Source: Candidatus Gastranaerophilales bacterium (GTDB lineage Bacteria > Cyanobacteriota > Vampirovibrionia > Gastranaerophilales > UBA9971). From it: a stretch of DNA of 36,074 nt. Of this stretch, positions 9,522 to 18,291 are shown one piece after another. The stretch spans positions 1 to 36,074 of the forward strand of contig JANQEB010000140.1 of the NCBI GenBank assembly GCA_028278605.1. The letters run 5' to 3'. The notes below the pieces were generated by a model. The model was not told the DNA's origin and did not search any database. It saw only the letters and a list, made by a program, of their open reading frames with translations. Every line of letters starts with the position of its first letter. The first letter of the stretch is position 1. Made by a program: the position numbers and the translations under genes.

Positions 9522-10442
9522 ATGAGTACCCAGTACGTTTTTATGGACGGCAAGTTTGTTCCTGAGCAGGAAGCCAAAATTAGCGTAAAAACTCATGCTT
9601 TTTTGTATGGAACTTCTATTTTTGAGGGAATCCGGGGATACTGGAACCCACAGGAGAAGCAGATATATATATTCAGGATGAAAGAGCATTATGAAAGAAT
9701 GCACAAAAACGCAAAAATAATGCACATGGTCCCTGAATACTCCATTGATGAAATGTGCGGTTTAACTGTTGAACTTATGAAAAAAAACGCTCCTGAGGGA
9801 GATATTTACATAAGACCGACTCTATATAAAAGCGAATGTGAGATTGGCCCAAAACTTACAGGGAAGGACTCTTTTCTGATATTTACCTGTATAATAGGTG
9901 ATTATATAGATATTTCAAAAGGGTTAAGCGTGTGTGTTTCCAGTTGGAACAGGCTTGATGACAACACAATTCCCCCCAGGGGAAAAATTTCAGGGGCTTA
10001 CGTAAATACCGGCCTGGTAAAAACAGATGCTATGAATGCCGGTTTTGATGAAGCGATTGTTCTTAGTAAAGACGGGCTTGTTACAGAGGGCAGCGCAATG
10101 AATGTTTATCTTGTTGAAAACGGCCGGTTAATTACTTCAAGGGCAGTTGACAATATTCTTGTGGGAATTACCCGTAATACCATAAAAGAAATGGCTCAAG
10201 AGGAATTGGGACTTGAAGCGGTCGAAAAAGCAATAAACAGAACAGAGCTTTATATGGCGGATGAAGCGTTCTTCTGCGGGACAGGAGCGCAGGTAAGCCC
10301 GATTACAAGTATAGATCACAGGACTATAGGGGACGGAAAAGTCGGCCCTATAACTAAAAAGCTTCAGGATCTGTACTTTGACATTGTAAAAGGAAAAGTA
10401 GAGAAGTATAAGCACTGGTGCACACCGGTTTATGATAATTGA
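9522..10442 (+). CDS. ilvE: Branched-chain amino-acid aminotransferase
   Basis: YVFMDGKFVPEQEAKISVKTHAFLYGTSIFEGIRGYW; class IV aminotransferase; SD AGAAAGGAG upstream. Confidence 0.93.
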   Translation: MSTQYVFMDGKFVPEQEAKISVKTHAFLYGTSIFEGIRGYWNPQEKQIYIFRMKEHYERMHKNAKIMHMVPEYSIDEMCGLTVELMKKNAPEGDIYIRPTLYKSECEIGPKLTGKDSFLIFTCIIGDYIDISKGLSVCVSSWNRLDDNTIPPRGKISGAYVNTGLVKTDAMNAGFDEAIVLSKDGLVTEGSAMNVYLVENGRLITSRAVDNILVGITRNTIKEMAQEELGLEAVEKAINRTELYMADEAFFCGTGAQVSPITSIDHRTIGDGKVGPITKKLQDLYFDIVKGKVEKYKHWCTPVYDN

Positions 10443-11166
10443 TTTCATTGGTTTTTGCATAATAAACCTGTTTAAGGCAGCTCAAAAGATAGTTAAAGGC
10501 GATATCAGCCTGAAAAACACCATTAACCAGGCTGCTATAATCGGCTATGACTCGCTTCCAATTTCCCTGACAATATCTCTTGTTGCCGGGGCGGTACTTT
10601 CGATGCAAGTGGCCGAGGGTTTCATTATCTCAGGCGCTGATGCCTATATTGGGGGGTTGGTTTCCGTTGCTTTAATAAGGGAAATGGCTCCGATTTTTGC
10701 AAGCCTGGCCATAGGCGCCAGAGCAGGTACTGCTATAACCGCAGAAATCAGTAATATGGTTATTACAGAACAGGTTGATGCGCTTAAAGCCCTGAAAGTA
10801 GACCCTATAGAGTATTTGCTAATTCCAAGGTTAATCGCGGCGGTGATTGTGGTCCCGCTTGTTACTATACTTGCTGAATTGATAGGTATTATTGGGGGGA
10901 TGTTTGTTACAAATATTACGGTTGACTTGCATCCCAGGTTGTATATACAGTCTGTCTGGCTGTATACAGACACTTATGATATCCAGGTAAGCCTTGTTAA
11001 AGCAGCGGTTTTTGGGCTGCTAACCGCGCTTATCTGCACCTGTCATGGCTTAAGGACAAGGGGCGGGGCAAAAGAAATCGGGGTTTCCACCACAAAATCC
11101 GCAATCTGGACAGCTGTTACAATTCTGCTGGCTGACTTGCTTTTGAGCTGGATATTCTTTGCTTAG
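10432..11166 (+). CDS. MlaE/YrbE-family ABC permease (lipid asymmetry type)
   Basis: GAVLSMQVAEGFIISGADAYIGGLVSVALIREMAPIFASLAIGARAGTAITAEISNMVITEQVDALKALKVDPIEYL; overlaps the ilvE end by 11 nt. Confidence 0.9.
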   Translation: MIIDFIGFCIINLFKAAQKIVKGDISLKNTINQAAIIGYDSLPISLTISLVAGAVLSMQVAEGFIISGADAYIGGLVSVALIREMAPIFASLAIGARAGTAITAEISNMVITEQVDALKALKVDPIEYLLIPRLIAAVIVVPLVTILAELIGIIGGMFVTNITVDLHPRLYIQSVWLYTDTYDIQVSLVKAAVFGLLTALICTCHGLRTRGGAKEIGVSTTKSAIWTAVTILLADLLLSWIFFA

Positions 11167-11178
11167 AGGGATTTTATA

Positions 11179-11427
11179 ATGACTAAAGACAGGATTAAAC
11201 TTGAATTTCAACATTTGATTAACAAAAGAAACAATCTTATAGCAATCATTTTGGTTATATCTACAGGTATAGTCGGATTAATTTATACTCTTGATAATCC
11301 TATTAGTTCTGTTTTGTTGATTATAGGCATACCTGTTATAATAATATTTGTAAAAGGACTTTTAAATATAGAAGACCAGATTAAATGCCTTATAAAGGAG
11401 ATAGATAATGCCTCAGATAATTTATGA
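11179..11427 (+). CDS. Small hypothetical membrane protein (two predicted TM segments)
   Basis: 82 aa; NLIAIILVISTGIVGLIYTL and SVLLIIGIPVIIIFVKGLL hydrophobic stretches flanked by charged termini. Confidence 0.6.
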   Translation: MTKDRIKLEFQHLINKRNNLIAIILVISTGIVGLIYTLDNPISSVLLIIGIPVIIIFVKGLLNIEDQIKCLIKEIDNASDNL

Positions 11428-11515
11428 CATTTTAACCGTTGTTGGCACAGTTTTTATTTCCGGTTTTTTTCTTTACTTTGCTTATAAATTTTCCAAGACG
11501 GAAAAAAGTTGTTAA
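11408..11515 (+). CDS. 35-aa single-TM small ORF overlapping the preceding gene
   Basis: ATG at 11408: MPQIIYDILTVVGTVFISGFFLYFAYKFSKTEKSC*; below the ORF-track length cutoff. Confidence 0.5.
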   Translation: MPQIIYDILTVVGTVFISGFFLYFAYKFSKTEKSC

Positions 11516-11521
11516 CCTCTT

Positions 11522-11862
11522 TTATTTGAGCATATTTTTTTCATCAAGGTAATTTAAAACCCATTTTTCAATCATTGGAGTGGGTTTGGTATTGTCTTTT
11601 TCACATGCCTGTTTAAATAATTCCCATAGCTTAGGGTTATACCGATTTCAATAAGCATCCGTTAAATGAAAATAATATTCATAAATCGGTAGGCGAAAAT
11701 GAGCTAAAGCTCCTGCATTCGCAAGCGAAGCAGGAGCGACGTTTTCGGTAAAATCCGGCTTTGCCGGTTTTATCGAAAACTAACTCATTTTAGTATAAAC
11801 ATTAATGTTGTCCTTTTGGTTTTATTGCTGGTCAGTTCAAGAATTATGTCGGTTTTAGACAT
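11522..11862 (-). pseudogene. Small gene apparently split by a hairpin-rich repeat element
   Basis: N-part MSKTDIILELTSNKTKRTTLMFILK* (11862-11785) and C-part ...EYYFHLTDAY*NRYNPKLWELFKQACEKDNTKPTPMIEKWVLNYLDEKNMLK* (ends 11522), same strand, separated by repeat DNA. Confidence 0.55.
11741..11780. repeat. Long hairpin within the inserted repeat element
   Basis: GTTTTCGGTAAAATCCGGC-TTT-GCCGGTTTTATCGAAAAC, 18 bp (two G-T wobbles depending on register) with one bulged T. Confidence 0.75.
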
Positions 11863-11886
11863 TTTTATACCTGTAATAGAATTTAA

Positions 11887-12105
11887 TCAATCAAATTTTA
11901 AAAGTTTATAAGGCTCGATATCCAGGGCTTTTGCAATTTTATATAAAGTTTTCATAGTTAAATCCTGCTTACCAATCTCTGCCATGCTAATTGTTGAAAT
12001 TCCGGTTTTAGCCGCATTAGCCAGGTCAAGCTGGCTTAATTTTTTGCCTTTTCTATATTTTTTTAAATTTGCGCCAAATTTAGTCAATATTTCTTGTTTA
12101 TTCAT
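11887..12105 (-). CDS. XRE-family HTH transcriptional regulator
   Basis: FGANLKKYRKGKKLSQLDLANAAKTGISTISMAEIGKQDLTMKTLYKIAKALDIEPYKLL. Confidence 0.9.
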   Translation of the reverse strand: MNKQEILTKFGANLKKYRKGKKLSQLDLANAAKTGISTISMAEIGKQDLTMKTLYKIAKALDIEPYKLLKFD

Positions 12106-12246
12106 TTTAACACTTAATTTTAATTCATAGCGTTCATAATTCTATGTTTATTTTTAATATTTTTGCCAATTTTTAACAAGCGGTGATGTTGGCAAAATAT
12201 GTTAATAGTAAAGAATAAAGGAAAGTATTATATGCAAGATAAAAAA

Positions 12247-12380
12247 TTGGTAGTGGTATTTTTTGACATGACGTCATTGCGAGGAGTGAAACGACGAAGC
12301 AATCCACTTGAGTTTACTTGATGATGGATTGCTTCGCTTCGCTCGCAATGACAAATCAAGTATTTTTATACCACTACCAA
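12247..12380. repeat. Nested inverted-repeat element (MITE-like), 134 bp
   Basis: Outer TTGGTAGTGGTAT / ATACCACTACCAA; inner GTCATTGCGAG / CTCGCAATGAC and CGAAGCAATCCA / TGGATTGCTTCG. Confidence 0.85.
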
Positions 12381-12394
12381 AAAATATCACTTGT

Positions 12395-12431
12395 CAAAAA
12401 AGGAAAGGACGGGAATTTCTTCCCGCCCTTT
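12395..12431 (-). terminator. Rho-independent terminator of the SLH gene
   Basis: On - strand: AAAGGGCGGGAA-GAAA-TTCCCGTCCTTT followed by CCTTTTTTG; ~20 bp past the stop codon. Confidence 0.8.
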
Positions 12432-12452
12432 ATATTGAGATTTGGTGAGTTA

Positions 12453-14786
12453 TTATTGTTGTGATGCAAATGCAACTGAAAGTATTTCATCAGGGTTAAT
12501 CTGAGCAACTCTTGAGCCGTCAGGCTTAACAACGTAAGCAATTTCATCACCTGATACTTTAAGTATACCAACAGTACCGCTAAGCGCTGTCCTGGCTGTA
12601 TCGAATACTCCAACGAACGGGTCTGTAAGCGCCATTAAGTAGCTTCTTCCTGCTGCCGGGATTTCTCCGTTGAATAATTCGTTTGTACCGTTACCAATGT
12701 TACACAGGAAGTTTTCAACTGTGTTACCGGCGATAATAGCTGCTCCACCAGCGGTTCTGCCTGCAACACCGGCGACTTTACCGGGCCAGCTGAATGGCCA
12801 TGCCAGGAACCTGCCGATGATGTTAGGATTATCTTCCTGAACAACTGTTGCAGAAAGGATTTCTCTAGGAAGGGTAGTTTTGCAGCCGTCGTTTCCCATA
12901 GAAGTAAATTCTACCCTGATAGCTCCGGACTGGCCTATTCCTGGTCTTACGACTTCGGAGACTTTACCTCTTACTACTGTTCCTGCCGGGTAGAAAACGC
13001 CGTCCATATTTACAGGTTCTGTTGTTTTCGCAACAATTCTATCGCCAACTTCACTGGTTCTGGCTGAAACTATATCTTCAAACTGCATTTTAAGAGTTGG
13101 TATAGTTGTTGTTACGACCTGCGGCTGTAACTGGGCTGCCGCGCCTGTTGGTTGCGGGCATGGCGCAAGAGCCAGTACTTCTCTTAATTCATCGACCATT
13201 GAAGCAACTTCTGACCTTGAAGCAATATCATTAGGCCTTATACAATTACCGTCAGGAAGATCACAAAGGATTCCCGCCTTAAGTGATTCTGCCACATGTG
13301 ATGCAGCCCAGGCTGGTATCTGGTTAGAATCAGGGTAACAGCTAAGGATTTGTTGTGCTTCACAGGCTGAAATCTCGCCGGGAATTGCCTTGGCTATGCT
13401 GCTTAATGCTTCAGCTCTTGTTACAGGGTCTTTAGGCCTGAACATACAGTTTGGATAGCCTTCCATTACTCCGCTGTTGTAAGCTTTGTCAATATCAGCA
13501 TTTGCCCAGTGGCTTAAAGGTACATCATTGAATATTTGCTGCTGGAAGTCGGGAGTTCCCTCAAGAGCTGCGCCTGCTACGATTGCGCTTGCAAACTCAT
13601 CTCTGAGAATAGCAAGGTTTGGCTTGTAAGTCCTGTCAGGATAGCCTGCAAGAACTCCTTGAGCTGCGAGTTTATTAATATCGCACCCTGAAATCATCTG
13701 GTTGCTTACGTCAGGGAACTGAGGGCCTACCGGGCAGGCTGCTCCTGTAGATTGAGGAATAATCACAGGAACAAGAGCAGTTCTCTGGATTTGAAGACCG
13801 CTTGATGTCTGGATTGTTCTTGGGCAACCGCTTAATTGTGAACCTATACCTGTTGCGCAAGGATCACATGGGTTACATGGGTTCATTGCCATTGGAACCG
13901 CCGGAGCGCATGGATTACATGGGTTTGCCATAGGCTGGCATGGGTTGCAGGGATCACATGGATTTACCGGGCAAGCCGCGCCTGTCGGGAATGGATAAAT
14001 AGGTGCCGCTGCTCCCATTGGTGAGCATGGGTTACATGGGTCGTATGGATATAATGGAACCGCTGCGCCTGTTGGGCATAACGGAGCGCATGGGTTGCAG
14101 GGATCACATGGGTTTACCGGACAAGCCGCGCCTGTTGGGTACATTGGCATTGCAGCGCCTGTCATACAAGGATCACAATATGCTGATTGCAGAACTCTTG
14201 TTGTTCCGGGGATGCTACACCTTAAAATTTCAAGGCCTTGTGCAACCTGTACCGGGCATACAGGACCGCAAGCCCCGCCTGCCTGTCTTGTAGGCATAAG
14301 TGTAAGGGCCCCGGCCTGTGGAACAGCGGAAATACCTGCGCAGTTCGTTGAATTTACAGCTACAGCTTCTTCGTCTCCGCCAATTTGTACCATCTGGCTG
14401 CCTTTTGGAATAACAACGCTTGAGCTTCCGATATCCGGGAATGCATATGCCTGTCTTTTGATAATTTTTGCGTTAGGAGCACAGTTTGGAATTACTCCTG
14501 TAATAGGTTCGCAAACCGGAGCTGCTCCGCCCGGGCATTGGGGTTGTGATAATAATGGTGAGTACACTTCCTGCGGAAGTCCTGCCTGGGGCAGTAAAAT
14601 TGGGACTGCCGCGCCTGTTGGGCATGGGCATGGTTCTACAGGACATGGCGCAGGACATGGCATTTGTACTCTTGGCGGCGGGCAAACAGGTGCTGCTGCG
14701 CCGACCTGATCAGCACGTGCAATACCGCCTAATGTCATGATTCCTATTGACAATGCGGCTGCTACTGATAATTTTTTCAAGTTCAT
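12453..14786 (-). CDS. Exported Cys/Pro-rich protein with SLH-type repeats (S-layer/envelope)
   Basis: Start set at M7 of the listed ORF ([25 protein letters not shown] signal peptide; TAAGGAGGTT SD at 14791-14800). SLH-like segments, e.g. [43 protein letters not shown]. Confidence 0.9.
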   Translation of the reverse strand: MNLKKLSVAAALSIGIMTLGGIARADQVGAAAPVCPPPRVQMPCPAPCPVEPCPCPTGAAVPILLPQAGLPQEVYSPLLSQPQCPGGAAPVCEPITGVIPNCAPNAKIIKRQAYAFPDIGSSSVVIPKGSQMVQIGGDEEAVAVNSTNCAGISAVPQAGALTLMPTRQAGGACGPVCPVQVAQGLEILRCSIPGTTRVLQSAYCDPCMTGAAMPMYPTGAACPVNPCDPCNPCAPLCPTGAAVPLYPYDPCNPCSPMGAAAPIYPFPTGAACPVNPCDPCNPCQPMANPCNPCAPAVPMAMNPCNPCDPCATGIGSQLSGCPRTIQTSSGLQIQRTALVPVIIPQSTGAACPVGPQFPDVSNQMISGCDINKLAAQGVLAGYPDRTYKPNLAILRDEFASAIVAGAALEGTPDFQQQIFNDVPLSHWANADIDKAYNSGVMEGYPNCMFRPKDPVTRAEALSSIAKAIPGEISACEAQQILSCYPDSNQIPAWAASHVAESLKAGILCDLPDGNCIRPNDIASRSEVASMVDELREVLALAPCPQPTGAAAQLQPQVVTTTIPTLKMQFEDIVSARTSEVGDRIVAKTTEPVNMDGVFYPAGTVVRGKVSEVVRPGIGQSGAIRVEFTSMGNDGCKTTLPREILSATVVQEDNPNIIGRFLAWPFSWPGKVAGVAGRTAGGAAIIAGNTVENFLCNIGNGTNELFNGEIPAAGRSYLMALTDPFVGVFDTARTALSGTVGILKVSGDEIAYVVKPDGSRVAQINPDEILSVAFASQQ
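13855..14140 (-). repeat. Cys/Pro-rich low-complexity coding repeats
   Basis: [59 protein letters not shown]...; recurring GGATCACATGGGTT-type DNA units on the + strand. Confidence 0.85.
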
Positions 14787-15199
14787 AAAAAACCTCCTTA
14801 ACATCTACAACTAATAAAGAAGTATTAACTTCATGGAATCTAAGTCTTTGCGATTGGATTTTTTCCTATAATTTTCCTCCAATTTCTTGATTAAACAGGT
14901 AACTTTTACATGTGCAAAAAATTTCTCCTCCTTACATAGAATTATTAAACTTTAGTGCTCATATATTCATTACCGGATCTTCTTATTCTTTAAGATAGTT
15001 ATCGGGTAATCTTTTAGCTTTTATTGCTAGTAGTAAAAGACTAGAAATTTTTGCTTTTGTAATTAGTTATAAATTTTTTATAAATTTTAAAAAGTTTTAA
15101 TGTTTTACGTAATTAGCTATCAAGGTTAAATAATTGATCTACCCATGGGTTATCTGATAGTATTAGATAGATTTTGTAGAGTTATTTACAGGAATTGCA

Positions 15200-15493
15200 G
15201 TGTTTGAAATTTTTTTAACTAATTCAGCAAATAAATCCCAGAAAAAACTGGATAAAGCTCTCAGGGTCAAGATTAAAGAATCTATTGAACAAATATCAAA
15301 GGACCCGGAAAATTCCGGGGAAAAGCTTGTTTCTCCGCTTTCTAACGTGTATTCCCGCCATATAAAATACAAAGGCAAGGAAGTGCGGATTGCATACGGA
15401 ATTGACCCTGAGCAAAACACTATTTTTATTTACTTAATTGCTTTTCATGAAAATTTTTATAAAAGGCTTAAAAATATACTGGATGCGGGTTAA
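15200..15493 (+). CDS. RelE/ParE-superfamily toxin-like protein
   Basis: GTG start; LDKALRVKIKESIEQISKDPENSGEKLVSPLSNVYSRHIKYKGKEVRIAYGIDPEQNTIFIYLIAFHENFYKRLKN. Confidence 0.75.
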   Translation: MFEIFLTNSANKSQKKLDKALRVKIKESIEQISKDPENSGEKLVSPLSNVYSRHIKYKGKEVRIAYGIDPEQNTIFIYLIAFHENFYKRLKNILDAG

Positions 15494-15501
15494 ACAACCT
15501 C

Positions 15502-15697
15502 AATGACGGGTTAGTTATTTTTAAAAATTCCTTAAAATTTATAGAAAATAGGCGCGCGGCTCTGCGTTAGCGGGAGCATAGCCTCATTCATGCAGCCGCG
15601 CGCCCTCCTCTGGGGTAGGCTTGGAGGAAATGAGCTAAGCAAGGGCGTTTTAAGGAATTTTTATCAAGCTATAATTGTTTTTAGCTAACCCGTCATT
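15502..15697. repeat. Nested inverted-repeat element, ~196 bp (MITE-like and/or structured RNA)
   Basis: Outermost AATGACGGGTTAG / CTAACCCGTCATT (13 bp perfect), middle AAAAATTCCTTAAAA / TTTTAAGGAATTTTT (15 bp perfect), inner GGCGCGCGGCT / AGCCGCGCGCC (11 bp perfect). Confidence 0.9.
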
Positions 15698-15767
15698 CGA
15701 GTTAAATGGCCATGCTTTTTGTTATAATAAATCTACAATTCAGAGCAGTAAAAAAGATGAGGTTTTT

Positions 15768-17492
15768 GTGCTTGAAACAAAGAAAATACTGGATTTATTC
15801 CGTTCATTTCTCGTAAAAGAAAACCTGGACTTATTCATTATTAATTCTACTGATGAGTATTTAAGCGAATATGTTTGCCCGCAAAATAATGCCCGTTTTT
15901 TATTAACAGGGTTTTCAGGCTCAGCAGGGGATATCCTGGTAACTCATGATAAAGCCATGCTCTTTGTTGACGGGAGGTATCATATCCAGGCGGAAACCGA
16001 GACTGACCCTGAAGTTATAACCCTTATCAAGGTCGACCTGGGTAAATCCCCGCAAAAAGTCCTTTTTGAAAAACTTGCAGAACTGGCAACTAATGGCTCA
16101 ACTATTGGGATTGTTTCTCCTAAAACAAGCTGTGCAGGCTTCAAGGAATTGTTAAAAAACCTGGAAGGCAAGCAGGACATAAAAATTCTTGAATATGAGC
16201 ATGACCCGATAATTCAGGCAAAGCCGTCAACGCCGGAAGAGTCTTTAAGATATATCCCCGAAGAAATCACAGGTACAACACCCGGGCAAAAACTTGAAAT
16301 TATTAATAACTATAAAAAAGAAAACAATATTGACCTGATGTTGATTACTGACCCTGCTGAAATAGCTTACCTGACAAACCTGAGAGGGCGGGAAATCCCT
16401 TATAGTTCCGCATTTAAAGCAAAAGCAATCATTTTCAGGAATAAAGCCTATGTATTCACTGACCTTGCCAGGCTTCATACAAAAACCCCGGATAATTTTG
16501 TTTTTATGCCCGAAAGTGAGTTTAACGCTTTTATAAAAGGACTTTCCAAAGAAAATAACGTCTCCAGTGTGTATTATCACCCCGGTTCTACCACGCTGTC
16601 CGTGTTCAGGAAAATCGAAAACCTTGCTGAAAAAGTCGTTGAAATCAAGGAAAGCTATATTTCTGAGCTAAAATCCATAAAAAATGAGCAGGAACTTCAA
16701 TATTTATCGCAATGTTATCTTAAAACAGATATCGTAGTTAACCGCATAACCTGCTGGCTTAACCAAAACCTTGAAAGAGGCATCAGGGTTAGTGAAAAGG
16801 ACTTTTCCGACAGGGTAAAAAGCCTGTTTGAAGAAGAAGGTTCGGTAGGCCTTAGCTTTGAGCCTATAACCGCAAGCGGTCAAAATACCGCTATTATTCA
16901 TTATTCAAAGCCGTCTGCCGAGAAGTTTATTGAAAAAGGCGGACTGGTACTGCTTGATTGCGGGGCATACTTTGAAGGAGGTTATGCAACTGACCAGACA
17001 AGGACTTTTCTCGCGGGAGAACACGATATCCCTGCGACCTGCCTGCAAAAAAATGTCTATACAGCGGTTTTAAAGGGTCTTCTTGCAGGCATTAACCTTG
17101 AAATCACCGAAGAAACAACAGGCTATGACCTTGATTTTGCGGTAAGAGAAGTTGTAGACGCCAATAAACCGGAGGGGTTTGCGTTTTCCCATGCAACAGG
17201 GCATGGCGTGGGAATCCCGGTACATGAATCCCCGCCAAGAATCGGGCCTTCCGAGTCTTCCGGCACTCCCCTGAAACCCGGCATGGTTTTCACGGTTGAA
17301 CCCGGTCTTTACAGGGAAGGCTGGGGCGGTGTCCGTATAGAAAACACGGTTATGGCCGTTAATGAAGGGGGAAAAGTCAAAATTAAGACCCTGACAAGGG
17401 CTCCTTTTGATGAAAACCTGATAAACCCCAACATGCTTACAGAACAGGAAAAAACCCGGCTTGAAGAATATAACGGGTGTAAAATAGGCTGA
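15768..17492 (+). CDS. M24B family Xaa-Pro aminopeptidase
   Basis: Metal-binding M24 motifs (LLDCGAYFEGGYATDQTRT, FSHATGHGVGIPVHESP, FTVEPGLY). GTG start at 15768 with a GATGAGG SD preferred over the listed 15675 start, which lies inside the repeat element. Confidence 0.88.
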   Translation: MLETKKILDLFRSFLVKENLDLFIINSTDEYLSEYVCPQNNARFLLTGFSGSAGDILVTHDKAMLFVDGRYHIQAETETDPEVITLIKVDLGKSPQKVLFEKLAELATNGSTIGIVSPKTSCAGFKELLKNLEGKQDIKILEYEHDPIIQAKPSTPEESLRYIPEEITGTTPGQKLEIINNYKKENNIDLMLITDPAEIAYLTNLRGREIPYSSAFKAKAIIFRNKAYVFTDLARLHTKTPDNFVFMPESEFNAFIKGLSKENNVSSVYYHPGSTTLSVFRKIENLAEKVVEIKESYISELKSIKNEQELQYLSQCYLKTDIVVNRITCWLNQNLERGIRVSEKDFSDRVKSLFEEEGSVGLSFEPITASGQNTAIIHYSKPSAEKFIEKGGLVLLDCGAYFEGGYATDQTRTFLAGEHDIPATCLQKNVYTAVLKGLLAGINLEITEETTGYDLDFAVREVVDANKPEGFAFSHATGHGVGIPVHESPPRIGPSESSGTPLKPGMVFTVEPGLYREGWGGVRIENTVMAVNEGGKVKIKTLTRAPFDENLINPNMLTEQEKTRLEEYNGCKIG

Positions 17493-17493
17493 T

Positions 17494-18291
17494 ATGCAAA
17501 CTGTTTCCAGTATTCAAAACCCTGTAGTTAAAACTGTTGTTTCGCTTCACCGGAAGAAAAACAGGCAGGAAACCGGCATGTTCATTATTGAGGGCTACAA
17601 GGGCGTTGAAGATGCTATTAATTACGGGGTTAAAATTACTCATATTTTCCTAAGCGAATCAGCAAAGGAAAAAGCCCGAAATTTCTCCGGTGATACCCTC
17701 TACTTAGTAAATGAAAAGGTTTTAAAGAAGATTTCCACCACTGACAGCCCGTGTGAAGTGCTTGCCGTGGCTAAACAGCTAAATTACAGCCTGCATGACT
17801 TAATCCAAAATAAAGCTCCCCTTATTGCGGTTCTGGAAGACATAAAAGACCCCGGCAATCTCGGGACAATAATCAGGACAGCTAAAGCGGCAGGGGTTTC
17901 CGGTATTATCCTTACCGGAGAACCCTCTGATATTTACAATCCCAAGACAGTCAGGTCTTCTGCGGGGAATTTGTGGAAAATACCCGTAATTTATTTTGGA
18001 CAAAAACAGGGGCTAAAGCAGGAACTTCTCAAGTATTGCAAATTTCAGTTTATAAGTACTGCTGTTGCCGGTATAAATGCGAAAAATCATTTTGAAGCTG
18101 ATTATAAACCTGCCACAGTGATATTTTTCGGCTCAGAAGCCGGGGGGTTATCTTGCGAATTAACAGACCAGTCGGATTTCAGCGTAAAAATCCCCATGCA
18201 TAAAGAGGTTGAGTCGCTGAACCTCAGTGTTTCAGCCGGAATTATCCTGTATGAAGCATTTTCTCAGCGGTCTTTTGAAATTTCAACCTGA
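17494..18291 (+). CDS. SpoU/TrmH-family RNA methyltransferase
   Basis: VLEDIKDPGNLGTIIRTAKAAGVSGIILTG ... FFGSEAGGLSCELTDQSDFSVKIPMHKEVESLNLSVSAGIILYEAF. Confidence 0.93.
   Translation: MQTVSSIQNPVVKTVVSLHRKKNRQETGMFIIEGYKGVEDAINYGVKITHIFLSESAKEKARNFSGDTLYLVNEKVLKKISTTDSPCEVLAVAKQLNYSLHDLIQNKAPLIAVLEDIKDPGNLGTIIRTAKAAGVSGIILTGEPSDIYNPKTVRSSAGNLWKIPVIYFGQKQGLKQELLKYCKFQFISTAVAGINAKNHFEADYKPATVIFFGSEAGGLSCELTDQSDFSVKIPMHKEVESLNLSVSAGIILYEAFSQRSFEIST

Noticed and set aside
9300-9522. T-box or classical peptide attenuator controlling ilvE
   Set aside because: No T-box AGGGTGG core and no Ile/Leu/Val-rich leader peptide seen; the terminator is 190 nt from the start codon with an unrelated hairpin in between. 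Left only as a possible sRNA or leader.
11660-11700. In-frame TGA in HLTDAY*NRYNPK as possible recoding or selenocysteine
   Set aside because: The gene is already interrupted by an element and the context is most simply a decayed TGG codon; no SECIS-like support examined.
13855-14140. Regularly recurring GGATCACATGGGTT units as a possible CRISPR-like or minisatellite array
   Set aside because: Units are in frame within the SLH protein and encode NPCDP-type residues; no spacer-repeat architecture.
14003-14709. + strand ORFs rich in Gly/His/Ala (96 aa and 204 aa)
   Set aside because: Antisense shadow of the Cys/Pro-rich SLH gene; composition follows from the repeats, not a collagen-like gene.
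15163-15420. 85-aa - strand ORF opposite the RelE-like gene as its antitoxin
   Set aside because: It is the antisense frame of the toxin gene with no start context or antitoxin-like features.
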